Shown here piece by piece: positions 56,411 through 64,000 of a stretch of DNA of 64,000 bases. Position numbers and translations under genes: made by a program. The stretch covers positions 2,356,001 to 2,420,000 of the forward strand of contig BCHX01000007.1 in NCBI GenBank assembly GCA_001599755.1, read 5' to 3'. The DNA comes from Gliomastix tumulicola. Its lineage: Eukaryota > Ascomycota > Sordariomycetes > Hypocreales > Bionectriaceae. The first letter of the stretch is position 1. Each line of letters opens with the position of its first letter. Below the pieces are notes generated by a model. That model worked only from the letters and a program-made list of their open reading frames with translations, had not been told where the DNA came from and did not search any database.

Positions 56411-57364
56411 ATGACTCTCGGCAACATCGATATCGACCGAGCGTTGGACGAGCTCGCCCAGCAGCCAGAGCAAGGAAGCTCCCGGAGCGTCGCAGCAGAG
56501 CACCAGCAGGGCTCTCGACGCGGATCTGACGGAGACGCGGGCTCGCGACGCTGGCCATCTGCGTTCGTCTCGCTCTTTTCAACCCGGCCGCCATTCCTCT
56601 CGACCCGACGCTTTCAAAGGACGACTCCGGCGTCCGCCACTGGGCCGGGTCAGGCGTCCTCTTCCCCGGGGGCGGGCGACCATCCGCGCGATGCAGATGG
56701 CGACATCATCATGTCAAACACGGCTCACCATAGCCTCGAGACGCCGCCACAAGCACGCCCGCCGCCGGTGGAATACCGAGTCTGCGTTGCATGTATCGAG
56801 AGTGTTGACTCTCGCGACAGCATCCGCACAGCCTGCCGGCACAACTACTGTCGCGATTGCACACGGAGGCTCTTTGCCGATGCCATCAAGGATCGGCGAC
56901 ATTTTCCTCCCCGATGCTGCTACGGCCCCATCTCGATAGCCATGGCCGAAAAGCTGCTCCCAAAGTCCATGGTCAAGGACTTCCACGCCAAGACGATCGA
57001 GTACAACACCAAGAACCCAATATACTGCCACTATCCTCGGTGCGCAGAGTTCATCCCGCCCGAGGACATGATCAGCGGCCGCTGTGCGACCTGCCCCAAG
57101 TGTCTGGGAGAGACCTGCACAATCTGTCGGAGGGAGTACCATGTCGAGCAGAATTGCCCTCCTGAGAACGAAGACGACAAAAAACTCCGGCGGCTCGCGA
57201 AGAAGAAGGGATGGCGGAAGTGCCCTAAGTGCCCTCATACGGTGGAGCACAATGGAGAAGGGTGCAACGAGATGACCTGCGTTTGCGGATGCGTTTTCTG
57301 CTATAAATGCGGCGAGACAATGGAGGTTTGCCTCTGTGCGCTGCTCCGGAACGAGGAGGAGTAG
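56411..57364 (+). CDS. RING-IBR-RING (RBR) E3 ubiquitin ligase
   Basis: It would transfer ubiquitin from an E2 via its own catalytic cysteine to substrates. The 317-residue protein has a Ser/Arg/Pro-rich disordered N-terminal third. RING1 (CVACIESVDSRDSIRT with CRHNYCRDC, from about residue 124) is followed by an IBR domain (YCHYPRC to CRREYH) and a RING2 (KCPKCPHTVEHNGEGCNEMTC and CGCVFCYKCG, from about 265). The catalytic Cys should be the one in GCNEMTC. The frame is open upstream to 56,117, but that part is low-complexity and sits in the likely 5' leader; ATG at 56,411 (AAACCATGAC) is preferred. It resembles the compact, ARIH-like IBR proteins expanded in Pezizomycotina. The substrate is unknown. 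Confidence 0.88.
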   Translation: MTLGNIDIDRALDELAQQPEQGSSRSVAAEHQQGSRRGSDGDAGSRRWPSAFVSLFSTRPPFLSTRRFQRTTPASATGPGQASSSPGAGDHPRDADGDIIMSNTAHHSLETPPQARPPPVEYRVCVACIESVDSRDSIRTACRHNYCRDCTRRLFADAIKDRRHFPPRCCYGPISIAMAEKLLPKSMVKDFHAKTIEYNTKNPIYCHYPRCAEFIPPEDMISGRCATCPKCLGETCTICRREYHVEQNCPPENEDDKKLRRLAKKKGWRKCPKCPHTVEHNGEGCNEMTCVCGCVFCYKCGETMEVCLCALLRNEEE

Positions 57365-57838
57365 CGGCCAGAAGAATGATGTCATCCATCTGTACAGCCG
57401 AGACGCGGAATGAAGGACAAGAGGGATGAAGCGCTGTATGTATTTGGATTGTTATGGCGATAAGTACTTAGATTAGTAGTAGTACTGGTAGTAGTCAAGA
57501 TACCATGTTGACTGACGACCAACGAGCAAGGACCAGCTGATGTTGTGATGGATGTTTCGAGACAAGTACCCAATACGTAAGTACTCACCTTATCTGAGTG
57601 GGGCTTAAAGTTTAGGGTACATTCAAGCGCTGTGGCCTGAGGCAGAAGCCTTCTGGGGCAATCAGCGCCAATCCACCATCACTGAATGCCAACCGGAATC
57701 TGACGGGAGGAATTTTGATGCTCCTTGCCCGAACTCAAGAGTCAGCGCCCAAGACGCCCCGTCAGCTTTCAATCCCTCACTGACTCTATGCGATGAGCCG
57801 ACGCCCCCGCCATTTGTTATTGCCTCACCCATCACGCC
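57365..57838. promoter_or_regulatory. Intergenic region before the Zn2Cys6 gene
   Basis: 474 bp between co-oriented genes. It should contain the RBR terminator and the transcription factor promoter. No further gene is visible. Confidence 0.4.
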
Positions 57839-59503
57839 ATGGCCTCCCCGCAGCCGAGGAAGAAGATCGTCCCCAGCTCGAGGGCCTGTTTGCCATGTCG
57901 GGACAAGCACCTGAAATGTAACGGCCAGACGCCAGTGTGCGACCGCTGCACATCCACTGGAATGACCTGTGCCTACGTCCAGTCACGACGAGGACGCCGC
58001 GGAGCTCCAGCTGCCGTCACCGCCGCTGCCAATACCACCACCAGCGCCACGGGCACTGGCACTGCTGTTGCTATCGCTGCTGATGCGGCACGGCCACCAT
58101 CCCTCTTGTCGACTCTGGTGGGCCTCGACGAGCTGCCGGCCGCATCGGCCTTGCAGCTGCAGAACACGGCCACTGAACCCAGCGAGGACACCATCTCCAT
58201 GCCCCATATCGACAGCAGCACGCCCGACGACGATTATCTGATTGGCCTATACTATCGCTACATCCACCCAGCGCACCCCTTCCTCCTCCCTCAGAAGCTC
58301 TATCAGCACAATCGAGGCCTTTTTCCCGACCATCTGAAGCGGGCCATGTGCTTCATCGCCAGCCACCACTCCTCGACTTACCCCGAGCAGCACCGCGATG
58401 CCAGCAACGCCGTGTTCGAGCCCAGCGTCATCAACGATGCCTTCAAGGTCCAGTCATTCATCCTTATCACACTCACATCATATGCGCGCTTCGAACGAGA
58501 CCGAGGCAACACGGCGCTGAATGCCGCCATTGACGTAGCCCATCAGATCGGCCTCAATTCCGATACCTTTGGGCAGGATCACGAGCCTCTCTTCCGTGAG
58601 AGCTGGAGGCGAACCTGGTGGGAGCTGTACACCATTTCTGGGCTCATCTCCCTTATCGGGAGTACCAACGTGAGGCTGAGCCAGCCCGCGTTCATGACCT
58701 TGCCATGCGACTGCGAGGCGTACAACACATGCCAGGCACCTCGCACCGGCAACGTCGAGGATATCCGGGAGCGATTTCGCGTAGAAGCACCGATCAAGTG
58801 GTCGTCGTTTGCCTACAGGGTCGAGGCCATGCGCATCTTGTCGATGGTGCTGGACGCTGCTCAAGAATCCACATCGTCGAGGACCCGAGCAGCAGAGGCC
58901 GCTGTCTCGAGCTGGCTGCTCTCTCTACCTGAGGAGAAGCGCGAGGGCCTCAAAGACGACGGAGAGGTCGACGAAGTCATGTCTTGCGCCCTCATGATCA
59001 TCCACCTTGCAAGCATATGCCTGCACCTCCCCCAGTCGCCTCTGGCACATGTGGGCGACTTTAGAACGGTGTGCGGGAACAATTTCTGCGGAGCCGCCTC
59101 CGACAGCCCTAAACTTCACCACGTCGCTGCCCTGAGGTCCGCCAAGGCGCTGGCTAGACTGCTCACGTCGCACGCTACCTTGAGTACACTTTCGCCGTGC
59201 TTTTCCTGTGCCATTGCTTTTTCCGCTGTCGTCTTGCTCTCCGAGTATTCTACGAAGATCCGGGCCAGACCGGAAGACATCAGTGAGAACTTGCAGCTGG
59301 AGCTCAGTGCGCTTCAATCGCTTGGCCAGACCTGGCCCATAGCACGCGTAGTACGAGGCCAGATTGCGGGATTCGCAAGAGATGTCATGGGGAGGTCTGC
59401 GGGCAGCAACCAGGCAGAAGGACTGGCAGACTTGGAGCTGTCTTCGGTAGATGACCTGTGGCTGCAAGACCTCATCGGCGAGACTGCAATGTTGCCCGAG
59501 TGA
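57839..59503 (+). CDS. Zn2Cys6 fungal transcription factor
   Basis: This is a 554-residue nuclear DNA-binding regulator. The N-terminal binuclear zinc cluster runs from Cys17 to Cys44 with spacing C-x2-C-x6-C-x6-C-x2-C-x6-C. It is followed by a basic RRGRRG and an Ala/Thr-rich linker. The rest matches the fungal-specific transcription factor middle-homology region (PF04082), with YYRYIHPAHPFLLP near 140 and a conserved SWRRTWWELYTISGL segment near 256. It reads as one exon, start CGCCATGGCC. Its nearest neighbours are the RBR ligase and the sulfur genes. It lies 8.6 kb from the triterpene cluster with unrelated genes between, so a regulatory role there is unproven. Targets cannot be told from sequence. 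Confidence 0.9.
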   Translation: MASPQPRKKIVPSSRACLPCRDKHLKCNGQTPVCDRCTSTGMTCAYVQSRRGRRGAPAAVTAAANTTTSATGTGTAVAIAADAARPPSLLSTLVGLDELPAASALQLQNTATEPSEDTISMPHIDSSTPDDDYLIGLYYRYIHPAHPFLLPQKLYQHNRGLFPDHLKRAMCFIASHHSSTYPEQHRDASNAVFEPSVINDAFKVQSFILITLTSYARFERDRGNTALNAAIDVAHQIGLNSDTFGQDHEPLFRESWRRTWWELYTISGLISLIGSTNVRLSQPAFMTLPCDCEAYNTCQAPRTGNVEDIRERFRVEAPIKWSSFAYRVEAMRILSMVLDAAQESTSSRTRAAEAAVSSWLLSLPEEKREGLKDDGEVDEVMSCALMIIHLASICLHLPQSPLAHVGDFRTVCGNNFCGAASDSPKLHHVAALRSAKALARLLTSHATLSTLSPCFSCAIAFSAVVLLSEYSTKIRARPEDISENLQLELSALQSLGQTWPIARVVRGQIAGFARDVMGRSAGSNQAEGLADLELSSVDDLWLQDLIGETAMLPE

Positions 59504-60269
59504 CAGAGCGGCGAGCAATTGTCTGCCAAACTTTTGACACCAGGCAGAGCTGCGTCAAAAAAGACCTGGCTTGTCAATAACCGGGGATTGGGTCTTACGC
59601 AATATGAGGATCTTATATCGGACGGCATGTGAAGCTGTGTCAAAACACCGCGACCGCGACCGGGCGCCTCGTCGCGAACTGGGTGGACTCAATCTCATAT
59701 CATCCACCATCGGCGACCTGTAGGGCCTTACAGGGGACTACTACCTCTCCAGGTGCTACACAGCTAGACTAGCGTTTTACGTCTGGCGAGCCAGCTAAAA
59801 TCTGTCCTTAGCAATGACGCCGAGGTTGGTACTACTCGGAGCTATCTAGGCGAGACAAGACATTCGGCCGCTAAATCCATCCTGTAAACAGCCTATAAAC
59901 AGCCTGTAAACAGCCTGAAAACAGGGAGGAAACGGCGCCTGTTGCTCAACGCTAGTGCGAGTCTCGTCCAGATCAAAACCCCTTCGGTCCCCTTAGCATT
60001 CCCCGACAAGCCCGATCACTTCGGCGATTTGATAGTTAGGGCCACGCCAAGGTCAGGCTCTAGCTGCTAGCTGGTGTCTTGGTCGACGAGGGAGGGGGGG
60101 CGAAGCGTCAATATATAAAGCAATGGAGGTCGTGGGATCAGATAAATGCGCCTGATTACCCACGCCTGTGTTTTCACACCAAACAGTGATCGTGTCCGCT
60201 GTCCCAGATACGAGTACATCAACCAGCAACTCGCCAGGATACAACACAAGCGTTTCAGCTGCTACAGCC
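59504..60269. promoter_or_regulatory. Intergenic region before the YeeE-like gene
   Basis: 766 bp without a supported gene. At 59,881-59,924 there are four 11-bp tandem units CCTGTAAACAG (two with single changes). A TATATAAAG lies at about 60,111, about 160 bp before the preferred start. Confidence 0.5.
59881..59924. repeat. 11-bp tandem repeat x4
   Basis: Four head-to-tail units, CCTGTAAACAG, CCTATAAACAG, CCTGTAAACAG and CCTGAAAACAG, lie upstream of the YeeE-like gene. Each includes GTAAACA or a close variant, the core bound by forkhead factors, so this may be a regulatory array or a chance microsatellite. Confidence 0.75.
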
Positions 60270-61265
60270 ATGCCGACAATGCAGTCACCCGCTCCTCCTA
60301 GTCTCTTAAGCGGGATGATTTTCGGTGCGGGATTGACACTCTCTGGCGTGGCAAGCCCGCAGGTCATCAGGGACCAGTTCCGACTGTCCGACTTCCACAT
60401 GCTCATCACCTTTTTAACGGCGTCAGCATCAAGTGCAGCCATCTTTGCAGCACACAACCTCAAGGCCCCCGACTGCAAGATCCCCGCGAGATCCGACAGC
60501 AGCCACGGATGGCTCGGCAAGTTCGACGGCAACGTGATTGGGGGTGCTATGATCGGCCTGGGGATGAGCTTGACGGGTGCTTGCCCGGGCACTGTCCTTG
60601 TCCAGGCCACGGCGGGCATCGGCCGGAGCAGGCTGCTGGCTTGCAGCTCCCTGCTGGCGGGGGTTGTGTGGGTAAAATGGAAGCCGTACCTCACTCCACA
60701 GCCGACAAGCCAGCCCAGGGACGGCTCGGTCATGGCGGCAACCGGGTGGCCTGCGAGAACCATCGTTTTCGGCTACGAAATGGCCATGCTCGCTGCCATC
60801 GCGACTACGTTGGTTGTCGCTCCTCGGAGCTCTACGTTACTGCACCCTGTTCTTGGTGGTCTCCTCATAGGCGTTGGGCAACTGTCCTCCGTCATCTTGG
60901 CAAAGAAGTCCGTCGGCGTGAGCGCCGCGTACGAAGAGGTTGGAAAGACCTTTTGGAATGCTGTGGAGGGGAGGAAGTTCCACCGACTGCCGGACAGCAT
61001 CGTCTTTGCGTGTGGACTGATGGCTGGGTCCTGGCTGACCATGTTCTATGTGCCTGCTACTTGGGAGGCTTTGGCCCGCAGCTCGGAGCCATCTCTGCTG
61101 TTCACCCTGGCAGGAGGCTTCCTCCTCACGTTTGGAGCCCGAATCGCCGGTGGATGCACGAGCGGCCACGGTATTAGTGGCATGGCGAACATGAGCCTCA
61201 GCTCGTTCATAACGGTCGCGTCCATGTTTGGCACCGGATTGTTGTCAGGATTGGTATTCCGGTAG
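60270..61265 (+). CDS. YeeE/YedE-family membrane protein (sulfur transport)
   Basis: This is a polytopic membrane protein of 331 residues with a two-module YeeE/YedE layout (PF04143). The first module contains GLGMSLTGACPGTVLVQ and the second contains GARIAGGCTSGHGISGMAN. The conserved Cys in each motif is the hallmark used in thiosulfate or sulfur-compound handling in bacterial homologues. About eight to nine hydrophobic helices are visible. The frame is open upstream to 60,168; ATG at 60,270 (GCCATGCC) is preferred because the upstream part is polar and Ser/Thr-rich. A persulfide dioxygenase and a sulfide:quinone oxidoreductase follow, supporting a role in sulfide or thiosulfate movement, perhaps in the mitochondrial inner membrane. 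The location and substrate are inferred. Confidence 0.85.
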   Translation: MPTMQSPAPPSLLSGMIFGAGLTLSGVASPQVIRDQFRLSDFHMLITFLTASASSAAIFAAHNLKAPDCKIPARSDSSHGWLGKFDGNVIGGAMIGLGMSLTGACPGTVLVQATAGIGRSRLLACSSLLAGVVWVKWKPYLTPQPTSQPRDGSVMAATGWPARTIVFGYEMAMLAAIATTLVVAPRSSTLLHPVLGGLLIGVGQLSSVILAKKSVGVSAAYEEVGKTFWNAVEGRKFHRLPDSIVFACGLMAGSWLTMFYVPATWEALARSSEPSLLFTLAGGFLLTFGARIAGGCTSGHGISGMANMSLSSFITVASMFGTGLLSGLVFR

Positions 61266-61901
61266 GCGGTACTCCCCGGCATCTGTGGATGGGACCAGCT
61301 CGCATTTTGGTGCGAGGTGTGCCCTCCTCCATCACGGCTAGGATATATCTATGCTGATAGATTGGCATTCATGTACAATTGTTATTGCTGGAGGATGAGT
61401 TATGAAAGTAGTAGTCATTTGGGTAATCATCGAGCCACAAATCATCGAATTGGTTCTTCCCCTGAATCCCGACTCGGGGACCCACGGACGTTTGATTCAG
61501 AAATCCCCGAAATCCCCGGCTCGGCGATCCCTGGGCCACCTCAACTGTGCAAGATGCTGGTGACGACTCCTGTGAAAACATCATTTGGTACCAGCGGAAA
61601 GCATCGGAGTAGGTGTAGCTTGCAAAGGGATAATCGTACGATACTGATCAGGGTCAGTGTGTGTGTGTGTGGCCAGTCGCCGAAAAGAGAGGTAAGGCTA
61701 GCAGGATCCGAGGTCACTGAGGAGTACGGACAGGCCAACGATTTGCATCCGATGGCAAGTTGCAAAATCATGGAAAGAATATTGATGAAGCGACCTCCAT
61801 TGCCAATATTTACAGGGAATTGAGTAGTGCCGTTGCCATCCAAAAGTGAGTGAGGATTAAATCATACAATCTAGCATACCGTGCTTGGGCAGCCAAAGCA
61901 T
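61266..61901. other. Convergent intergenic region
   Basis: 636 bp between the convergent YeeE-like and persulfide dioxygenase genes. A short (GT)n run at about 61,656-61,670 is present. A 168-codon plus-strand frame (61,317-61,823) has no recognisable domain and is not called. Confidence 0.5.
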
Positions 61902-63105
61902 CTACCAAGGCCCGCCTGGAAGCACGAGAGGCAAGTGCACCATCCTGTGACCGGAAGCCGTTGGCGTAGGCAATCGTCCAGCCCGAATATTTATCTGAAG
62001 CGACGGATGGATCAACCGCGGCGCAGCCAACGTCTCGTCGCGCTTCTGGCGCATCTCGACAAACTCCCTCTCCAGTGTCCCTTCCTTCACATGCTTGTTC
62101 TCCTGCCTCTGCTGCTGAACAGTCATGAACGGTACAGGGGCAACTCGCCCCGTTGGTGGATAATCATGGCCGACCCAGATCTTCGTTTCGTCTGGCATGG
62201 CTAGGAGCTTGCGACATGAGTTGAAGATGGCTGTGGCGCTCCCGCCTGGGAAGTCGGCACGGGCCGAGCCAATGTCGGCGTGGAAGATGGAGTCGCCAAC
62301 GAAGACGTTGCCTAGAGTGCGCCATGTTAGTATTAGCTCCATGGTGGTCCGGGGGATCAGTACACTCACTGCCAATCTTGTAACCCATGTGATCGGGTGT
62401 GTGCCCAGGGAGGTGAATAGCCCGCGCAGTTAGACCACCAATCTCAAATTCCTCTTCATCTTCGAACAGCTTATCAAACACATTCTCGTATTCGTCTGCA
62501 CCTACGCCGTATCGCTGACCGAACAGTTGTTGCACTTGCTTGATGCGGCCTCCGATACCGATGAGAGGTCTGTGGCCAGGACTTTTGGCAAGAGCTGCTT
62601 GGATATATGAGGCTGCAGTCAGATGGTCGGCGTGGGCATGAGTCTCCAGTATCATCTCGATCGTGTAATTCTTCTCGGCAACTGTCTTCAGGATCATATC
62701 CGCTGACTCGGTAGTGATTATGCCTTTTGAGGCATCGTAGTTCAAGACCGGGTCGATAATGACTGCGTGATGAGTTGTCGGGTCGGCTACCACATATTGC
62801 CAGGTGCCAGTGACTGGTTCAAACAGCTCGTGAATCGTAGGCTCGTTCATGGTGGTGACGTGGGTAGCAGTTGAGAAAGTGGCCTTGTGGACGGGCGCGT
62901 CTTTGTTTGTGCAGAATCTCCGCCGAGCGACAGCTTCTCTGCCGGGACTAGTTGAAGCCCGGCTTGCTTTGGAAATAATACCGGTCGTTAGGGTTCTGCA
63001 GTTCTGACGGACTTGAAACGATGAGATATAAGCTGCTAAAGGCCTGCCTGATATCTTCTTGAGTGCTGTTGCGGTGGTTGCAGTGCGAATTGGGATGATA
63101 TTCAT
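61902..63105 (-). CDS. Mitochondrial persulfide dioxygenase (ETHE1-type)
   Basis: It oxidises glutathione persulfide to sulfite in the mitochondrial sulfide-oxidation pathway. There are two exons, 63105-62370 and 62311-61902, with a 58 bp intron (GTGAGT..TCTAG); the spliced product is 381 residues. The first 80 or so residues are rich in Arg, Thr, Ser and Ala without acidic runs (MNIIPIRTATTATALKK), a likely mitochondrial presequence. The metallo-beta-lactamase core has THAHADHL at 155-162, HLPGHTPDHMGY, and VGDSIFHADIG across the splice site. Its C-terminal LAAPRLIHPSLQINIRAGRLP is typical of the bacterial-like dioxygenases. It is divergent from the sulfide:quinone oxidoreductase gene, which makes its persulfide substrate. 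Confidence 0.92.
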
Positions 63106-63656
63106 GTCGTGGGACAGCCGTGGCGGGGGGTTTCAGTGTTCATTCATAATCATATTCAATTACACCAGTTGTCCATGGATCGTCTCAAGAAAGCTTTAAG
63201 TCTAACAGCCTGGTCGTCCGGGTCCGGGGACTAGAGTGCTTCGGCGTCCAGAACACCCACAGTAATCCAACAATCCCCGAACTCGCCGATCAGAACCTAG
63301 ATCACCCCATCCTCACGGATATGCCATGACTCACGAAACAAGGCGCGGCCTGAGTGATTTTGCATTTTTGCCACTCTAAGAAGGAAAGTTTTTAAGCCTG
63401 ATCGTATGATTTTCATCCACATACGTGCTTGTATATCCGCGTCTGTACATCCGAGGAGAAGCGTGGACTACTCGGACCTACCCGTGCGTCGCTCATATAC
63501 GATTATAAACTCCAGGCGGCGCTGATGGACTGCCCCGAACCTGACGAGCTACGCGCCTTAGTACGTTGTCCCGTCTTTGCAGTCTTTCTTGGCTTTCCCG
63601 TCTGCTTTCCCACTCTTCCCCGAAGAACAAACTTCCGTTGTTGGCCGTTACTCACG
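63106..63656. promoter_or_regulatory. Shared divergent promoter of the persulfide dioxygenase and SQR genes
   Basis: 551 bp between two divergent starts whose products catalyse consecutive steps, so co-regulation from this region is likely. No specific operator could be recognised. Confidence 0.5.
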
Positions 63657-64000
63657 ATGTCTCCTCCATCGATTACTCTAGCACGTTCGTGGACCCGATC
63701 GCTAGCTTCTCTGTCTTCCTCGGCAGTTGCAAGCAGACACAAAGTGGCGATCGTCGGTGGCGGCACCGCCGGCCTGACAGCCGGCCACCAGCTGCTTCGT
63801 TCAGGTCAATTCTCGGCAGATGACATTGCCCTGATTGACCAGGCCGATTGGCACGATTATCAAGCAGGCTGGACGCTTGTGGGCGGTGGCCTGAAAGACA
63901 AGAAGCAGTTACGGAAGCAACTGTCATCTCTTGTCGATCCAAAGATCCGCCTGTACAAGGACAAGGTCCAGCACTTCGCGCCGGCTGAGAATACAGTTGC
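63657..64000 (+). CDS. Sulfide:quinone oxidoreductase, 5' part (cut by window end)
   Basis: It oxidises hydrogen sulfide to a persulfide and passes electrons to ubiquinone at the mitochondrial inner membrane. Only the first 114 codons are in the window and the frame stays open to the last base. The start ATG at 63,657 (TCACGATGTC) is followed by an Arg/Ser/Ala-rich presequence (about 1-28). The Rossmann FAD motif is VAIVGGGTAGLTAG (about 30-43). Then comes the SQR-type ADWHDYQAGWTLVGGGLKDK segment, equivalent to the YxPxWTxVGxG block of SQR enzymes. No intron is evident in this part. Another frame in the same place (63,566-63,823) is a shadow. Confidence 0.9.
   Translation, partial: MSPPSITLARSWTRSLASLSSSAVASRHKVAIVGGGTAGLTAGHQLLRSGQFSADDIALIDQADWHDYQAGWTLVGGGLKDKKQLRKQLSSLVDPKIRLYKDKVQHFAPAENTV

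Overview
The window is nuclear DNA of a filamentous ascomycete. The introns are short (50-78 bp) with GT..AG ends, and there are Zn2Cys6, RBR and secreted-hydrolase genes, a fungal triterpene cluster, and a long AT-rich tract with the signature of repeat-induced point mutation (RIP). The content (helvolic acid-type cluster, secreted M43 protease, pectate lyase, tyrosinase) suggests a plant- or insect-associated Hypocrealean, possibly Clavicipitaceae such as Metarhizium. The genus is inference only.

Bases 1 to about 25,140 are an AT-rich isochore with no intact gene. C survives almost only before T or C, and G almost only after A or G, so CpA, TpG and CpG are nearly gone. Readable through the mutations are a Ty3/gypsy-type retrotransposon (reverse transcriptase about 9.1-9.7 kb, RNase H about 9.9-10.3 kb, a possible gag about 5.5-6.6 kb), a tandem duplication of its 3' third (10.3-12.96 kb and 13.06-16.2 kb), an inverted LTR-like repeat (0.72-1.14 and 5.0-5.4 kb), and at least seven 450-550 bp terminal-inverted-repeat elements in two related families. 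These carry 8-bp target duplications and keep more CpG and CpA than the DNA they sit in.

From about 25.14 kb the sequence is ordinary gene space. A small cysteine-rich secreted protein and a seven-exon secreted tyrosinase come first. Then 30.7-49.2 kb holds a complete nine-gene cluster matching the helvolic acid (fusidane) pathway: oxidosqualene:protostadienol cyclase (helA), four related P450s (helB1-B4), a short-chain dehydrogenase (helC), two HxxxD acyltransferases (helD1, helD2) and a 3-ketosteroid-delta1-dehydrogenase-like flavoprotein (helE). HelA would make the protostadienol scaffold, the P450s and HelC would oxidise and demethylate it, the acyltransferases would acetylate it, and HelE would add the C1-C2 double bond. 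All nine read as single uninterrupted frames. No transcription factor or transporter lies inside the block. Letters within the P450 and acyltransferase sets are assigned by gene order and are less certain than the families.

From 50.4 kb on there are a PL1 pectate lyase (3 exons), an M43/pappalysin-type secreted metalloprotease (2 exons), a RING-IBR-RING E3 ligase, a Zn2Cys6 transcription factor, and a sulfur block: a YeeE/YedE-type membrane protein, a mitochondrial ETHE1-type persulfide dioxygenase (2 exons) and, divergent from it, a sulfide:quinone oxidoreductase cut off by the window end. The last three suggest a mitochondrial sulfide-oxidation module.
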